Assembly: GCA_938073925.1 (NCBI GenBank) | Contig: CALJGH010000140.1 | Span: forward strand, 1-6,622 | Reading direction: 5' to 3' | Source of the DNA: an uncultured Nitrospinaceae bacterium | GTDB taxonomy: Bacteria > Nitrospinota > Nitrospinia > Nitrospinales > VA-1 | DNA: 6,622 nt | In this document: piece by piece, positions 1 through 5,474 of the stretch | How positions within the stretch are numbered: the first letter of the stretch is position 1 | How the letters are laid out: each line of letters starts with the position of its first letter | The notes under the pieces: generated by a model | The model's input: only the letters and a program-made list of their open reading frames with translations | What the model was told of the DNA's origin: nothing | The model's database searches: none | Position numbers and translations under genes: made by a program

Positions 1-343
1 TTCAAAACTTTTACCGGATAAAGGTTTGACTATGTAGTCACGGATTCCCAATTTCAATCCTTCAACCACTCTTTCTTTGGAGTCTTCCACGTTCACCATC
101 AGGAAGGGAATATCTTGCAGGTCTACTTCTTTTTTAACCGCCTTGTAAAATTCCAGCCTATCCATAATCGGCATATGCCAGTCGGAAATAATCAAATCTG
201 CTTTTTGCAGTTTGAGTTTTTGCAGGGCGATCTCACCATTTGTTGAAGATATTATTTTAGCAATTCCCATTTTTTTAAGTAACTCAATAATTATCTTGCG
301 TGAAAATTTTTTTATCTTCCACAACACAAACTGTATAATCCAT
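1..343 (-). pseudogene. CheY-like response regulator receiver domain, frameshifted and cut by the window edge
   Basis: Minus-strand reading from the ATG at 343 gives MDYTVCVVEDKK and then, after a run of seven A (plus-strand T 307-313), runs into a TGA at 284-286. Dropping one A restores one open frame to the left edge, about 114 residues, with clear receiver-domain order: acidic pair E9-D10, the ISDWHMP block with phospho-acceptor D54, and the YIVKP block with K106. Receivers accept phosphate from a histidine kinase; nothing after the receiver is visible, so a stand-alone CheY-type protein or the N-terminus of a larger regulator are both possible. Two conserved positions are unusual: the switch Thr/Ser is N84 (FLMVNVED) and the Gly after MD is R62 (MDRLEF). 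Together with the frameshift this suggests decay, although a sequencing or assembly error in the homopolymer is equally able to explain the frame break. An internal restart at the ATG at 270 would lack the acidic pair. Confidence 0.75.
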
Positions 344-445
344 TTTGTTCTACCCGAACAAAATAAGATCGCACATGCCATCTTACAGGCTTTATTCTGC
401 CTATCTCAATTATAATATTTTTAAATAAAAATAATTTGAGGCAAC

Positions 446-474
446 TTGACATCTAAAGTTTCAAATTTTATTTA
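446..474 (+). promoter_or_regulatory. Candidate promoter of the hsp20 gene
   Basis: A perfect -35 TTGACA (446-451) is followed after 17 bp by TATTTA (469-474), a weak -10 match. Transcription would start near 481, immediately before the inverted repeats of the leader. I see no clear sigma-32 element (CTTGAA with CCCCAT) and no CIRCE repeat, so heat control, if any, is not evident at the DNA level. The weak -10 limits confidence. Confidence 0.35.
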
Positions 475-481
475 TTAATCA

Positions 482-508
482 GGATAAGGAGTATCCTCTC
501 GGCCGAGA
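482..508 (+). repeat. Two abutting inverted repeats in the hsp20 leader
   Basis: GGATA (482-486) and TATCC (492-496) are perfect arms around the loop AGGAG. They are followed directly by a 12-bp perfect palindrome, TCTCGGCCGAGA (497-508). In RNA the first can form a small 5' stem-loop; the second is fully self-complementary with no loop, so it is as likely to be a protein-binding site as a hairpin. UCCUC (494-498) is also complementary to the hsp20 SD GAGGG (544-548), with one G-U pair, so an alternative fold could cover the ribosome site. The structures are visible; a regulatory role is inference. Confidence 0.5.
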
Positions 509-511
509 ACC

Positions 512-559
512 ATGACAAACCAAACTTTAACCAAATTTAATTTGAGGGAAACATCATGA
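512..559 (+). CDS. Possible 15-residue leader peptide overlapping the hsp20 start
   Basis: ATG at 512 opens a short frame, MTNQTLTKFNLRETS, whose TGA (557-559) overlaps the hsp20 ATG (556-558) as ATGA. That arrangement is typical of translational coupling. The start is poorly supported: the nearest SD-like sequence is GAGA about 3 nt upstream (505-508), while the better AGGAG (487-491) is 20 nt away across a palindrome. The frame is short enough to arise by chance. I do not recognise the peptide. Confidence 0.25.
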   Translation: MTNQTLTKFNLRETS

Positions 560-993
560 GTCTCGTAACTTTTCACCCAGAACAAACATTAAATCCATTC
601 TTTAATTTTGATAGCGACCGGTTTTTTAATATAAAGCGAAACCGAGGGCAAATAGATGCGGAAGTTAATCTGCCCAAAGTCAATGTCACTGAAGACGAAA
701 ACTTCTTTCACCTGGAAGCTGAAACCCCGGGAATGAAAGATAAGGACATCAGCATTGAAGTCCATAATGGCGTTTTAACTATTAAAGGCTATAAAGAAAA
801 TAAATCCGACACGGAAAAGGAGAGCTACCATATTCGTGAATTCAGCAGCCAAAGCTTTGAAAGAAGCTTCAAGCTGAGTGACCGAGTCGACACAGAAAAA
901 GTATCGGCAAAAATCGATAATGGTGTTCTAAAAGTCGATTTATCCAAACATGTGCAGATAAAACCTAAAAAAATCGAGGTTCAGAGTAACTAA
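556..993 (+). CDS. Small heat-shock protein, Hsp20/alpha-crystallin family
   Basis: This 145-residue protein is a cytosolic ATP-independent chaperone of the sHSP family, which binds unfolding proteins and holds them for refolding by DnaK/ClpB. The N-terminal arm (about 1-38) is rich in Phe. The alpha-crystallin domain (about 39-131) shows the family landmarks AETPGMKDKDI (55-65), NGVLTIKG (71-78) and the A-x-x-x-x-GVL signature ending at G123-V124-L125. The tail contains I140-E-V142, matching the C-terminal I-x-I/V oligomerisation motif. Length is normal for bacterial Hsp20. The start is supported by GAGGG (544-548), 7 nt before the ATG. It is a single gene between its own promoter and a strong terminator, divergent from the receiver gene. 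The family is certain; the specific paralog (hspA/ibpA) cannot be assigned. Confidence 0.96.
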   Translation: MSLVTFHPEQTLNPFFNFDSDRFFNIKRNRGQIDAEVNLPKVNVTEDENFFHLEAETPGMKDKDISIEVHNGVLTIKGYKENKSDTEKESYHIREFSSQSFERSFKLSDRVDTEKVSAKIDNGVLKVDLSKHVQIKPKKIEVQSN

Positions 994-1000
994 AAGAGTT

Positions 1001-1044
1001 GCCGGCCCGGTGCTGGGTTTGACAGCACCAAGCCGGCCTTTTTT
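1001..1044 (+). terminator. Rho-independent terminator of hsp20
   Basis: The arms 1001-1015 and 1023-1037 pair as GCCGGC, a 2-nt internal mismatch (CC opposite AA), then GGTGCTG with CAGCACC, around a 7-nt loop. A T run follows (1039-1044). It starts 8 nt after the hsp20 stop codon. The stem is far more GC-rich than its surroundings. Confidence 0.92.
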
Positions 1045-1056
1045 ATTCAAAAAGCA

Positions 1057-1073
1057 GGGAAAAATAATTTCCC
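1057..1073. repeat. Short inverted repeat after the hsp20 terminator
   Basis: GGGAAA (1057-1062) and TTTCCC (1068-1073) are perfect arms around a 5-nt loop. It has no T run and is not a terminator for the plus strand. It could be a weak secondary structure or an operator; nothing more can be said. Confidence 0.3.
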
Positions 1074-1133
1074 CTCTAGCTTTAAATTTTCATACGATGG
1101 GGGTTGAGTTTGTGGTAAAACAACAAAGATTCA

Positions 1134-1155
1134 GCACTTTGCATTTCAGTGCAAA
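1134..1155. repeat. Overlapping inverted repeats upstream of the 116-residue ORF
   Basis: Two mutually exclusive inverted repeats overlap here: GCACT (1134-1138) with AGTGC (1148-1152), and TTTGCA (1138-1143) with TGCAAA (1150-1155). They end 20 nt before the SD of the next gene, so they would lie in its leader or promoter. I could not place a convincing -10/-35 pair in 1045-1175. An operator or leader hairpin is possible but unproven. Confidence 0.3.
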
Positions 1156-1183
1156 TACAACAACTTAATTTCCGCAGGAGAGC

Positions 1184-1534
1184 ATGAAATCACTCGCTTC
1201 TATAACAGATAATGATATCGAAACAATAAAAATGGCCCTCAACGATTCCCTCTCAGATATGGCAAGTGAACTGAAACAGGAGTTGAGCCCAGAACAAAAG
1301 AATACCCTGGCAAACTACAAAGATAAATATTCGCGAGTGTTTGACAAACTCAAAACCAGTGGGTCTATGTATGCTTTGACAGAAGCAGAGCTGGATATTG
1401 TTGCCGGCGGATTAAACGATGCTATTGTGTTGATTGAAGACAACCTGATTGACGATTTGAGCGAAGAAGAACACGAAGAAATTCTGGGATATAGAAACGA
1501 TTGCCAGCGTCTGGTAGATTTACTGGCAAGTTAA
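1184..1534 (+). CDS. Unknown acidic protein of 116 residues with two internal repeats
   Basis: I do not recognise the family. The product has no signal peptide or membrane segment, is rich in Asp/Glu/Leu, and should be mostly helical and cytosolic. Residues 6-57 and 64-115 align without gaps at an offset of 58, with identical T8/T66, L19/L77, N20/N78, D21/D79, L30/L88, L34/L92, S35/S93, E37/E95, Y45/Y103, R51/R109, D54/D112 and L56/L114, plus many I/L/V and D/E exchanges. Each unit reads as a helix, an acidic linker with LS-x-E, and a helix with Y...R..D.L, so the protein is probably a two-unit helical bundle from an old tandem duplication. AGGAG (1176-1180) lies only 3 nt before the ATG, a short spacing that nonetheless supports this start. 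Its stop lies 4 bp from that of the opposing gene, with no terminator between. Function is unknown. Confidence 0.8.
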   Translation: MKSLASITDNDIETIKMALNDSLSDMASELKQELSPEQKNTLANYKDKYSRVFDKLKTSGSMYALTEAELDIVAGGLNDAIVLIEDNLIDDLSEEEHEEILGYRNDCQRLVDLLAS

Positions 1535-1538
1535 AATC

Positions 1539-1769
1539 CTATCGCAAAAAATTAACGTAGTAGCCGTAGTAAAACATCCAGCCGGTGATGCTCGTCCCGG
1601 CTATCATGCAAAGTATCCAACCTATTCTGCTGTCTTTTTTGATGCTTCCCTTGTCCTCGTACATCCATGCAGAGTGAACCAGCATCCCCATAAAGTACGA
1701 CATCATAAAAAACGACAGGACCAATATAAAAACCATAAACCCTGAAAAATCGGATGGCTGTGTACTCAT
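1539..1769 (-). CDS. Small two-helix membrane protein, unknown function
   Basis: This 76-residue hydrophobic protein has two predicted membrane segments, about residues 9-31 and 47-69, joined by a charged loop (YEDKGSIKKDSR) that probably faces the cytoplasm. It has no cleavable signal peptide. The start ATG overlaps the stop of the upstream gene as ATGA, and the only SD-like element is a weak GGA, so translation is probably coupled to that gene. The second segment, preceded by a basic stretch and an RxGW start, faintly resembles the two-helix N-terminal domain of cardiolipin-synthase-like proteins, but this is too weak to assign. The tight overlap suggests the two proteins act together, perhaps as one four-helix complex. 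Confidence 0.7.
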   Translation of the reverse strand: MSTQPSDFSGFMVFILVLSFFMMSYFMGMLVHSAWMYEDKGSIKKDSRIGWILCMIAGTSITGWMFYYGYYVNFLR

Positions 1770-1975
1770 AAGAAAAATCCAGACTGGGCTATTCCCAAGT
1801 AAGCGAGAAGCCAGACAATAGCCAAAACCCCGCCAACTATCATCGCAGTAGCAGTGACGACTTTAAGAAAAACCACAAAAATTTCTCTACCAGTCTGCTT
1901 TTTCTGCCAATAACTGATGGCAAAGGTCAAGACTCCGATCAGGATTGTGGTGCTAATATAGTACCGTGGAGACAT
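1766..1975 (-). CDS. Small two-helix membrane protein, first gene of a coupled pair
   Basis: The product is 69 residues, with membrane segments at about 6-22 and 36-62 separated by a basic loop (WQKKQTGR). I recognise no family. The start at 1975 has no clear SD within the preceding 20 nt, which weakens the start call; a leader-poor message or weak expression is possible. Its last codons (F-F-L-stop) overlap the next gene's ATG by 4 bp, a strong sign of a bicistronic unit. The adjacent hydroxylase gene lies upstream on the same strand, 117 bp away, so read-through from it is possible; I saw no terminator in that gap. Confidence 0.62.
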   Translation of the reverse strand: MSPRYYISTTILIGVLTFAISYWQKKQTGREIFVVFLKVVTATAMIVGGVLAIVWLLAYLGIAQSGFFL

Positions 1976-2092
1976 ATTCAGAAGTTAGCCGAGTAAATTA
2001 CAATACATTTTTCTCTACGAAAAAATAGGGCTTTTATGAGACCTCTTCCACCCGAATGATATTGGTCTGGTTTGGGATGCCTAAATGACCTC

Positions 2093-2917
2093 TTAATCCT
2101 TTTCCGGGAAAAGAGAATAGTTTCTGGGAATTACTTTGAAAGGCATCAACAATAAATTTTTCAATGATAATTCTTCACTGGTTCTGAATTGATCAACACC
2201 AATAGTTATTTTTGGTTGTTCTCTTTTTGCATCTTGAATATAGGTACCTAAAAAGCGATCCCATATCGAAAGGTTGAATCCAAAGTTGGAACTAGTCTCC
2301 ATTTTTTCAACGGAATGGTGAATGCGATGCATATCGGGTGTGACAATCAAAAATCGCAATAACCTATCCAGCTTATCTGGCAGAGTAATATTAGAATGTG
2401 AAAATTGCGACATTCCATTTAATACGGCTTCAAATATCACCACCGCGATAGGAGCAGGACCCAAAGCAAAAACCAGCCCGATTTTAAACAACATGGACCC
2501 CATAATTTCAATGGGATGAAATCGTAATCCGGATGAAACATCCAAATCCAAATCCGAATGGTGGACAATATGAAACTGCCAGAAAAAAGGAATCATATGG
2601 ACCACAACGTGCTGGATGTAAATCATCAAATCCAGAATTATCACAACTGCAATAATTTCCAGCCCACTCCACAAATCTAGATAGTTAAAAATCCCCCAGC
2701 CATTGATTTCGGCAAACTGGGCAGCCCCTACAGCAGCAGCTCCAAACATCAGCCGAACCACAAGAATATCTATACCGGTCAGCGCGAGATTTATTTTCAA
2801 TCTGTTTTTCTTAGAATCAACCGTCGGGTGTCTTTGGATAACCGACTCCAATGCCAGCATCAGCAAAAACACTCCCAGAAAGACGATGAACCGAATTTGT
2901 TGAACATCCATTTCCAT
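2093..2917 (-). CDS. Sterol desaturase/fatty acid hydroxylase superfamily membrane protein
   Basis: This 274-residue integral membrane protein belongs to the non-haem di-iron hydroxylase superfamily (FA_hydroxylase, sterol desaturase type), whose members use O2 and electrons to hydroxylate or desaturate lipid or sterol carbons. The histidine ligands are all visible: HVVVH (H103, H107), HIVHHS (H116, H119, H120), RFHP (H134), SHSN (H174) and HRIHHS (H197, H200, H201). Hydrophobic segments flank them at about 8-27, 45-66, 86-108 and 142-168. The C-terminal part after the last box is soluble and contains the usual W-D-R-x-x-G-T-Y element (about 218-226). Length is typical. A GGAGG lies 12 nt before the ATG at 2917; the second ATG (2911) would give a longer spacing. 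No lipid or sterol pathway gene is adjacent, so the substrate is unknown. The family assignment is firm. Confidence 0.93.
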   Translation of the reverse strand: MEMDVQQIRFIVFLGVFLLMLALESVIQRHPTVDSKKNRLKINLALTGIDILVVRLMFGAAAVGAAQFAEINGWGIFNYLDLWSGLEIIAVVIILDLMIYIQHVVVHMIPFFWQFHIVHHSDLDLDVSSGLRFHPIEIMGSMLFKIGLVFALGPAPIAVVIFEAVLNGMSQFSHSNITLPDKLDRLLRFLIVTPDMHRIHHSVEKMETSSNFGFNLSIWDRFLGTYIQDAKREQPKITIGVDQFRTSEELSLKNLLLMPFKVIPRNYSLFPEKD

Positions 2918-2991
2918 ATTTTACTCTAACCTCCGACAATTTGAATACGGTGTTTTATAGTTCAATCTTCTCACGGAATAATGAATAATTG

Positions 2992-3023
2992 AAAAAAAAT
3001 CGCCCGTGGATTCAGAAAACGGG
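2992..3023 (-). terminator. Probable Rho-independent terminator of the 168-residue membrane protein gene
   Basis: Read on the minus strand, CCCGT (3023-3019) pairs with ACGGG (3007-3003) around an 11-nt loop. It is followed by CGA and eight T (plus-strand A 2992-2999). It lies 75 nt past the stop of the minus-strand gene ending at 3098 and separates it from the hydroxylase gene. The stem is only 5 bp, hence moderate confidence. Confidence 0.55.
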
Positions 3024-3097
3024 ATGTCAAAAGGACGGAAAATTACAAAATTTAAACATAAATCGATTTTGGGAGGATCTATGGCACGGGGACATAT

Positions 3098-3604
3098 CTA
3101 CAATTCTTTTTCTCGCTCGCTCTGTTCTTTTTCCAGCTTATAGTTTTTGACTCTCGCTTCTGAGTTTCGCCGCATGAGGATTATGCAGGCTTCGATCATC
3201 AAACCGAGAAACCAGAAAGTGGTGAAAAATATCACCCAGGCAAAAAACAGATTGAACCAGTATTGGTTAGGTGTGTAATCCGTTGATATGTGGATGAGAG
3301 CACTTAATTTAGATTTTTCTGCCTCAGATGCTTTCACATATTTTACATAGAAAGGATGCTTTTTTTTATAAGCAAAGGCAATCATTTCGTTACGTGGCAG
3401 GTCTATAAACTTCATAACATCGCGGTTATTTTCTTTAAAGAAAACCCGCATTTTAACTACCGCAGGCGAATCCGGAGGATTTTCGTTGTAATACCAAACG
3501 ACCACAATTGTGGTCAAAATAATGGATACCCATAAAGAAATACGGCTTATCAATTTTTCTTTTTGGTCTTCTATTTCCTGATGTATTGGCTCAACTTCAT
3601 CCAT
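3098..3604 (-). CDS. Two-helix membrane protein with an extracytoplasmic middle domain, unknown function
   Basis: The product has 168 residues. A charged N-terminus (1-20) precedes a first membrane segment (about 21-39, LWVSIILTTIVVVWYY), then a roughly 75-residue hydrophilic part (40-114), a second segment (about 116-143) and a charged helical tail (144-168) rich in Glu/Lys/Arg that may form a coiled coil. The likely topology has both ends in the cytoplasm and the middle domain in the periplasm. The middle part contains basic and aromatic stretches (AYKKKHPFYVKYVK) and no cysteines. I recognise no family. A weak purine-rich GAGAG lies about 8 nt before the ATG. The gene stands alone: divergent from the transporter and followed by a candidate terminator. 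Coding seems real from length, topology and codon-like composition. Confidence 0.75.
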   Translation of the reverse strand: MDEVEPIHQEIEDQKEKLISRISLWVSIILTTIVVVWYYNENPPDSPAVVKMRVFFKENNRDVMKFIDLPRNEMIAFAYKKKHPFYVKYVKASEAEKSKLSALIHISTDYTPNQYWFNLFFAWVIFFTTFWFLGLMIEACIILMRRNSEARVKNYKLEKEQSEREKEL

Positions 3605-3787
3605 TTTTCATTCTCTCGCAAAAGGCGATTTTTGTCAGTCTTGGTACGAACTTTTTCACCGAACCTCCAACTGAGTTAAATTCAACAATAAACATACCAG
3701 ACCACAGAAATGAATTCCAGTTGCAGATTCAAGCTCTCCTGATTAATATGGTGGTTTTCCCGCCTGAAAAAACCTGAGAAAGGGTTT
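3605..3787. other. Divergent intergenic region between the 168-residue protein and the transporter
   Basis: This 183-bp spacer separates two divergent genes and should hold both promoters. The best plus-strand candidate is TTGCAG (3721-3726), 17 bp, TAATAT (3744-3749). GGTTTT (3753-3758) and AAAACC (3769-3774) form a 6-bp inverted repeat just before the transporter SD. For the minus strand I found no convincing promoter. A plus-strand reading frame through part of this region overlaps the start of the opposing gene and looks like chance. Confidence 0.35.
3721..3749 (+). promoter_or_regulatory. Weak candidate promoter of the MFS transporter
   Basis: TTGCAG (-35, 3 of 6 matches) and TAATAT (-10, 4 of 6) are separated by 17 bp. 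They would start transcription near 3756, about 30 nt before the ATG at 3788. The short inverted repeat GGTTTT/AAAACC then falls at the mRNA start. It is the best candidate in the spacer but individually weak. Confidence 0.3.
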
Positions 3788-5134
3788 ATGCAAAACAAAA
3801 GTTCAATTGGGTATATTCGTCTGTTGCGGGAAAATGATTCTTTTCGCAATCTCTGGTACGGGCAAGTGGTGTCTGAACTGGGGGACTGGTTAAACAGCAT
3901 CGCAATTTATGCGTTGATTCTCAGGCTCAGTGATTCCGGAATGGCTATGGCCGGTGCCATGATGGCAAAACTCCTACCCATAGTACTGATCAGTCCCATT
4001 GCTGGCGTGGTTGTAGACCGCGTCAATCGCAAAACCGTTATGATCGTCAGCGATTTTCTGCGCTTCTTTGTCGTACTCGGATTTCTTTTCGTAGAAGACC
4101 AAGGTACTTTGTGGTTTATTTATGCTTTGGTTATTATTGAGATTTCTTTGTCCGGTTTTTTTGAGCCTGCAAGAAGTGCCATCATCCCCTCACTCGTCCC
4201 CAAAGAGCATCTGGTAACCGCCAATGCGCTGAGCGGTTCCACTTGGTCGGTCATGCTGGCTTTTGGTGCGGCTCTTGGTGGCGTCTTAGTGAGTTTGTTT
4301 GGAATCCGCGTTGCCTTTATCGTCGATGCCTGCACCTTTTTAGTTTCCGCCTGGTTCATATCCAAAATCCCTGCCAAAGAAAAACCTGTCGAAATACTGA
4401 AAAAGAAAAATGGTTTTCAGGAATGGCTCGAAGTCACGCGTTTCCTTTTCAAAGAACCGGTGGTTCTAGTTTTGAGCTTATTAAAATCCGGCCTGGCTGT
4501 GGCAGGAGGAATAATGACACTTATTCCTTTGATGGCTAGTCAGGTACTTTCAAAGCCTGCCATGCTGTCGTTGGGGATTGGGATTCTCTATTCTGCGCGC
4601 GGTCTGGGTGCCGCATTAGGCCCATTACTAGTAAAACGACTCTTTGGCGAAACCTCAACGGTATTGCATTGGTCGATTGCCGCCAGTTTTTTTCTAAAGG
4701 CAGGATCCTATCTATTCATAGCCAACTCCGAAAACCTGTGGACACTATCTTTTGGTGTAGCAGCGGCAACGTTATTCGGTTCTATTATCTGGGTATTCAG
4801 TTCGGCATTGATTCATTTATCTACTCCAGATCGCTATCTGGGCAGAGTTTTCAGTTTTGAACTTGCCGTTATGACATTGGTGATGGGGATAAGCAACTGG
4901 GGAGTCGGCTTTGCTGTCGATGGGCTGGGTCTCACATTCAATCAAGTGGCCCTGTGGATGGCTGCTTTGGTAATCCTTCCCGGTTTATTCTGGACCGGCT
5001 TTCTTACCTTTGTTCGAAAAAAATTGCAACAAGGCGATTGTGTGGGTTCGATCTGCCCTATCGACCCGAGTGGATTCAATCCACTACCTCTGGTTCACGA
5101 AGGACAAATTGAAAAAAAGGTTCAAGAAAAGTAG
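3788..5134 (+). CDS. Major facilitator superfamily transporter, DHA3/MFS_3-like (putative exporter)
   Basis: This 448-residue inner-membrane protein has about 12 membrane segments in two halves, the usual MFS size. MFS motif A is visible between helices 2 and 3 as GVVVDRVNRK (73-82). The early ELGDWL (30-35) and the FEPARSAIIP block (125-134), followed by LVTANALSGSTWS, are hallmarks of the DHA3/MFS_3 branch, which includes the macrolide exporter MefA and the enterobactin exporter EntS. Such proteins are proton-driven drug or metabolite exporters; the substrate here cannot be read from the sequence and no siderophore or resistance gene is adjacent. AAAGGG ends 3 nt before the ATG. The 39-residue cytosolic tail after the last helix (about 410-448) carries C418 and C423 and is hydrophilic. 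The 3' end overlaps the opposing gene by 13 bp. Confidence 0.94.
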   Translation: MQNKSSIGYIRLLRENDSFRNLWYGQVVSELGDWLNSIAIYALILRLSDSGMAMAGAMMAKLLPIVLISPIAGVVVDRVNRKTVMIVSDFLRFFVVLGFLFVEDQGTLWFIYALVIIEISLSGFFEPARSAIIPSLVPKEHLVTANALSGSTWSVMLAFGAALGGVLVSLFGIRVAFIVDACTFLVSAWFISKIPAKEKPVEILKKKNGFQEWLEVTRFLFKEPVVLVLSLLKSGLAVAGGIMTLIPLMASQVLSKPAMLSLGIGILYSARGLGAALGPLLVKRLFGETSTVLHWSIAASFFLKAGSYLFIANSENLWTLSFGVAAATLFGSIIWVFSSALIHLSTPDRYLGRVFSFELAVMTLVMGISNWGVGFAVDGLGLTFNQVALWMAALVILPGLFWTGFLTFVRKKLQQGDCVGSICPIDPSGFNPLPLVHEGQIEKKVQEK

Positions 5135-5448
5135 TCCGCCACCGATTTGCCGATTTCAAAGTGACTGACAATTCTCTCAGCATCTTCCTGCTTATTGGCC
5201 CAGCAATAGGCCTCGGCAACGCCTTCATTTTGTCCCAACGCATGCAAAACCCCAACCGAGACAAAAGAAGTGGCAAGGTCGGTAGACTGTGAGAAGTTGA
5301 CCACCATTTTCATCATCTGTTGCATACCTTCATTATCCAGACTGCGATACTTATCCAAGAGATTACGGATATTTTCTTCGCCATAGGTATTCGTATAAGA
5401 AGCACCAATAGCCGGTTCCTGATAAAGGTGAAGAATTTCCTCTTCCAT
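5122..5448 (-). CDS. Unknown 108-residue soluble protein, probably cotranscribed with def
   Basis: The product is acidic, probably helical and cytosolic, without signal peptide or membrane segment. I recognise no family. The centre (about 28-60) reads as amphipathic helices rich in Met (MQQMMKMVV). The segment VGVLHALGQNEGVAEAYCWA (65-84) has the small-residue/aromatic spacing of TPR- or HEAT-like helical hairpins, but one unit is not enough to call it. The start at 5448 lies 26 bp after the def stop on the same strand, with a modest GGA 9-10 nt upstream; together this suggests an operon with def. Its last 13 bp overlap the convergent transporter gene. A role linked to N-terminal processing is only guilt by association. 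Confidence 0.72.
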   Translation of the reverse strand: MEEEILHLYQEPAIGASYTNTYGEENIRNLLDKYRSLDNEGMQQMMKMVVNFSQSTDLATSFVSVGVLHALGQNEGVAEAYCWANKQEDAERIVSHFEIGKSVADYFS

Positions 5449-5474
5449 CGTTCATTTCCGGGTAAATCATTTAA

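Noticed and set aside
212..415. Plus-strand ORF of 67 residues near the left edge
   Set aside because: It runs antisense to the receiver-domain frame and its leader; no SD and no recognisable protein features. The opposite strand explains the coding signal.
2040..2094. Two copies of GACCTCTT flanking the gap after the hydroxylase gene
   Set aside because: Only 8 bp, with no further symmetry; easily due to chance.
3586..3777. Plus-strand ORF of 63 residues before the transporter
   Set aside because: It begins inside the opposing gene, has no SD and ends 10 bp before the transporter start; composition looks non-coding.
3682..3900. Minus-strand ORF of 72 residues over the transporter start
   Set aside because: It lies antisense to the well-supported MFS N-terminus and has no SD or family features.
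4120..4860. Additional ORFs on both strands inside the transporter gene
   Set aside because: They are out-of-frame shadows of a firm 448-residue membrane protein.
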